Assembly (NCBI GenBank): GCA_017886875.1
Contig: JAGHIZ010000006.1
Location: 1 to 50,747 of the forward strand
Direction: 5' to 3'
Source: Butyricicoccus sp.
Lineage (GTDB): Bacteria; Bacillota; Clostridia; Oscillospirales; Butyricicoccaceae
DNA length: 50,747 bases
Shown: in pieces, positions 49,018 to 50,747 of the stretch
Numbering within the stretch: position 1 is the first letter of the stretch
How the letters are laid out: the number at the start of each line of letters is the position of its first letter
Notes under the pieces: model-generated
Seen by the model: the letters and a program-made list of their open reading frames with translations, nothing else
The model's database searches: none
What the model was told of the DNA's origin: nothing
Made by a program: the position numbers and the translations under genes

Positions 49018-50064
49018 ATGAAAGTAAATAAAAAAGTTATCTCTAATCTAACCAAATGTTACTCAATTGCACCACTTACTTATGAGGATAAACAGTATAT
49101 TCTTGTTGCAGCAGAAAAACAAGACCCTTGTTACTTATTTGATTTAGAAGGTAATCAAGTTGATACTGTTTGGTCTCAGCCAGGCGGTGTTATGAGCATG
49201 GTACAAGTGCCAAATAGTAATGGCGTATTCCTTGCTACTCATAAATTTTATTCTCCTAATGACTCCAAAGAGGCTAAAATTATTATTGCTACTCCTATTG
49301 AAAAAGGCAACTGGGAAATCCGTACACTTGTAGACCTTCCTCATGTTCACCGTTTTGATATTGTTACTCGTAATGGTGTAAATTATCTTATCGCTTGTGC
49401 ATTAAAGTCTGGTCATGAGTTTAAAGAAGACTGGTCTATGCCAGGTAAAGTTTATGCTGCTGTACTTCCAGATGACCTTAGTGTATATAACGATGATAAT
49501 CAGCTTGAGCTTACTGTTATCAAAGATGATATGCTTAAAAACCATGGTTACTATAAGATTTATGAAGATGATATTGCTCATTGTCTAATCTCTTGTGATA
49601 GCGGTGTTTATGACTTTGTTCCACCTGCAAAGGCTGATGAAAATTGGAGCATTGAAAAGCTAGTTGATGAGCCTGCAAGCGATGCCCTTTTAGTTGATAT
49701 GGACGGTGATGGAGAAAAAGAACTTGCTATGATTTCTCCTTTCCATGGCGAAAACATTTATTTCTATAAGAAGATTGACGGTGAATTTAAGAAGGTATAT
49801 ACTTATGATACCGCTGATTTTGCTCATGCAATCTATGGCGGCACACTTCTTGGTGAGCCTGCTGTAATTATTGGTCATCGTAAGGGTGCTAGAAACTTGC
49901 TTGCATTCACTTATAACAAGCAAGAGGCTAAGTATGAAGTTACTATACTTGATGAAGATTGTGGTCCAGCAAATGTGTTTAAGTTTGAACGTAATGGTGA
50001 AGAAGTGCTTGTTTCTACTAACCGTGAAATAGATGAAGTTGCAATGTATACTTTTGAAAAGTAA
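49018..50064 (+). CDS. Cytosolic FG-GAP/VCBS-type beta-propeller protein of the ula operon
   Basis: The 348-residue protein has no signal peptide or membrane span. It consists of repeated beta-strand blades; a blade near residue 225 has LLVDMDGDGEKELAMISPF, the D-x-D-x-DG calcium/FG-GAP motif. HVHRFDIVTRNGVNYLIACA and FAHAIYGGTLLGEPAVIIGH look like equivalent strand sets with conserved His and Asp. I recall relatives beside ula/araD-type genes in Clostridia, but no assigned function. Propeller folds include sugar-lactone hydrolases, so a lactonase or sugar-phosphate-binding role is possible. It has AAGGAGAAG before the ATG and lies 18 bases before ulaF. Confidence 0.65.
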   Translation: MKVNKKVISNLTKCYSIAPLTYEDKQYILVAAEKQDPCYLFDLEGNQVDTVWSQPGGVMSMVQVPNSNGVFLATHKFYSPNDSKEAKIIIATPIEKGNWEIRTLVDLPHVHRFDIVTRNGVNYLIACALKSGHEFKEDWSMPGKVYAAVLPDDLSVYNDDNQLELTVIKDDMLKNHGYYKIYEDDIAHCLISCDSGVYDFVPPAKADENWSIEKLVDEPASDALLVDMDGDGEKELAMISPFHGENIYFYKKIDGEFKKVYTYDTADFAHAIYGGTLLGEPAVIIGHRKGARNLLAFTYNKQEAKYEVTILDEDCGPANVFKFERNGEEVLVSTNREIDEVAMYTFEK

Positions 50065-50082
50065 AATTGGAGGGTACATTTT

Positions 50083-50747
50083 ATGTTAGAGCAGCTAAAA
50101 AAAGAGGTCTATGAGGCTAATATGTTACTTCCACACTATGGACTGGTAACTTTTACTTGGGGAAATGTTAGCGGAATTGACCGTGAAAAAGGTCTTTTTG
50201 TAATCAAACCAAGCGGTGTTGAATATGACAAATTAAAACCAGAAGATATGGTTGTAATGGATTTACAAGGCAACAAAGTAGAAGGTGAATACAATCCTTC
50301 TTCTGATACTGCTACACATTTAGTTCTTTATAATCGTTTTAAAGATGTTGGAGGTATTGTACATACACATTCTGCTTGGGCTACAAGTTGGGCTCAAGCT
50401 GGTAGGGATATACCATGTTATGGTACAACTCATGCAGACTATATTTATGGCGAAATTCCTTGTGTTCGCAATCTCACAAAGGAAGAAATTGATGCAGGTT
50501 ACGAAAAAAACACAGGTGTTCTTATAGCTGATGAATTTGATGCAAGAGGCAAGGACCCAATCGCTGTTCCTGCTGTACTATGTAAAAACCATGGTGTATT
50601 TACATGGGGCAAAAACGCACATGATGCAGTTCATAACGCTGTTGTTGCAGAAGAAGTTGCAAAAATGGCGGCTCGCTGTGAAATGATTAACCCTCGTGTA
50701 GCTCCTGCTCCTCAAGAATTACAGGATAAGCACTATTATAGAAAACA
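50083..50747 (+). CDS. ulaF: L-ribulose-5-phosphate 4-epimerase, partial (runs off the window)
   Basis: The ATG at 50083, after TTGGAGGG, opens 221 codons that reach the window end. Class II aldolase/AraD motifs are clear: [65 protein letters not shown] with zinc histidines, [14 protein letters not shown] and [16 protein letters not shown]. It yields D-xylulose 5-phosphate for the pentose phosphate pathway. UlaF and AraD cannot be told apart from this alone; the ula context favours UlaF. About ten C-terminal residues are missing. Confidence 0.92.
   Translation, partial: MLEQLKKEVYEANMLLPHYGLVTFTWGNVSGIDREKGLFVIKPSGVEYDKLKPEDMVVMDLQGNKVEGEYNPSSDTATHLVLYNRFKDVGGIVHTHSAWATSWAQAGRDIPCYGTTHADYIYGEIPCVRNLTKEEIDAGYEKNTGVLIADEFDARGKDPIAVPAVLCKNHGVFTWGKNAHDAVHNAVVAEEVAKMAARCEMINPRVAPAPQELQDKHYYRK

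Overview
The window looks like chromosome from a low-GC, anaerobic, spore-forming member of the Clostridia, most like a gut Ruminococcaceae/Oscillospiraceae bacterium (inference). The basis is AT-rich DNA with strong Gram-positive ribosome binding sites, the sporulation genes yunB and ytfJ/gerW, an ispH gene fused to ribosomal S1 domains, an oxygen-sensitive acyl-CoA dehydratase activase, a cobalamin-dependent methionine synthase with a separate reactivation protein, and remnants of bilirubin-reduction (bil) and ascorbate-uptake (ula) loci. No rRNA, tRNA, insertion sequence, prophage or CRISPR array was recognised.

Layout. 1-6.2 kb, minus strand: start of efp, a tiny Cys-rich membrane protein, an SLH-domain surface protein, mtaB, an SH3b-NlpC/P60 wall hydrolase with a small unknown gene, a YheO/DauR-type regulator and yunB. 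6.2-7.8 kb, plus strand: a bilQRS-like locus whose bilR has lost its N-terminal half. 7.8-18.2 kb, minus strand: a housekeeping cluster (site-2 protease, scpA, scpB, DUF2953, ytfJ, D,D-carboxypeptidase, pseudouridine synthase, RpiR regulator, HI0933-type flavoprotein, cmk, plsC, ispH-S1). 18.3-20.9 kb: a Tyr/Thr/Ser tetrapeptide-repeat protein translationally coupled to a glycosyltransferase-like protein and divergent from an FkbM methyltransferase; this is the most novel-looking cassette. 20.9-28.1 kb, minus strand: a two-gene acyl-CoA dehydratase activase system, a MATE exporter and an Xaa-His dipeptidase. 28.2-35.5 kb, plus strand: an SsuABC-like ABC transporter, then the methionine-synthase reactivation protein, metH, and a homocysteine methyltransferase/MTHFR fusion. 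35.6-40.5 kb: a CBS protein, a membrane-anchored XRE protein, an XRE-DUF3169 pair behind four palindromic operators, a 52-residue gene, and a GntR(YtrA)-ABC operon. 40.6-44.8 kb: HPr, pfkA and the feoA-feoB-Cys-rich iron uptake operon. 45-50.7 kb, plus strand: an eroded L-ascorbate (ula) operon running off the end.

How it fits together. Two catabolic or redox loci, bil and ula, carry lesions while adjoining genes remain open. In bil, one deletion brings the regulator against the second half of bilR. In ula, ulaG is cut after about 61 codons and joined out of frame to ulaC, and ulaA has a nonsense codon plus an apparent internal deletion; ulaB, ulaE and the start of ulaF are open. This suggests recent loss of function, unless the assembly is at fault. 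By contrast the one-carbon/methionine block, the cell-division/sporulation/isoprenoid block and the iron-uptake block look intact.

Limits: all assignments come from reading motifs and remembered family features; no database search was run. Promoters and operators are pattern matches only.
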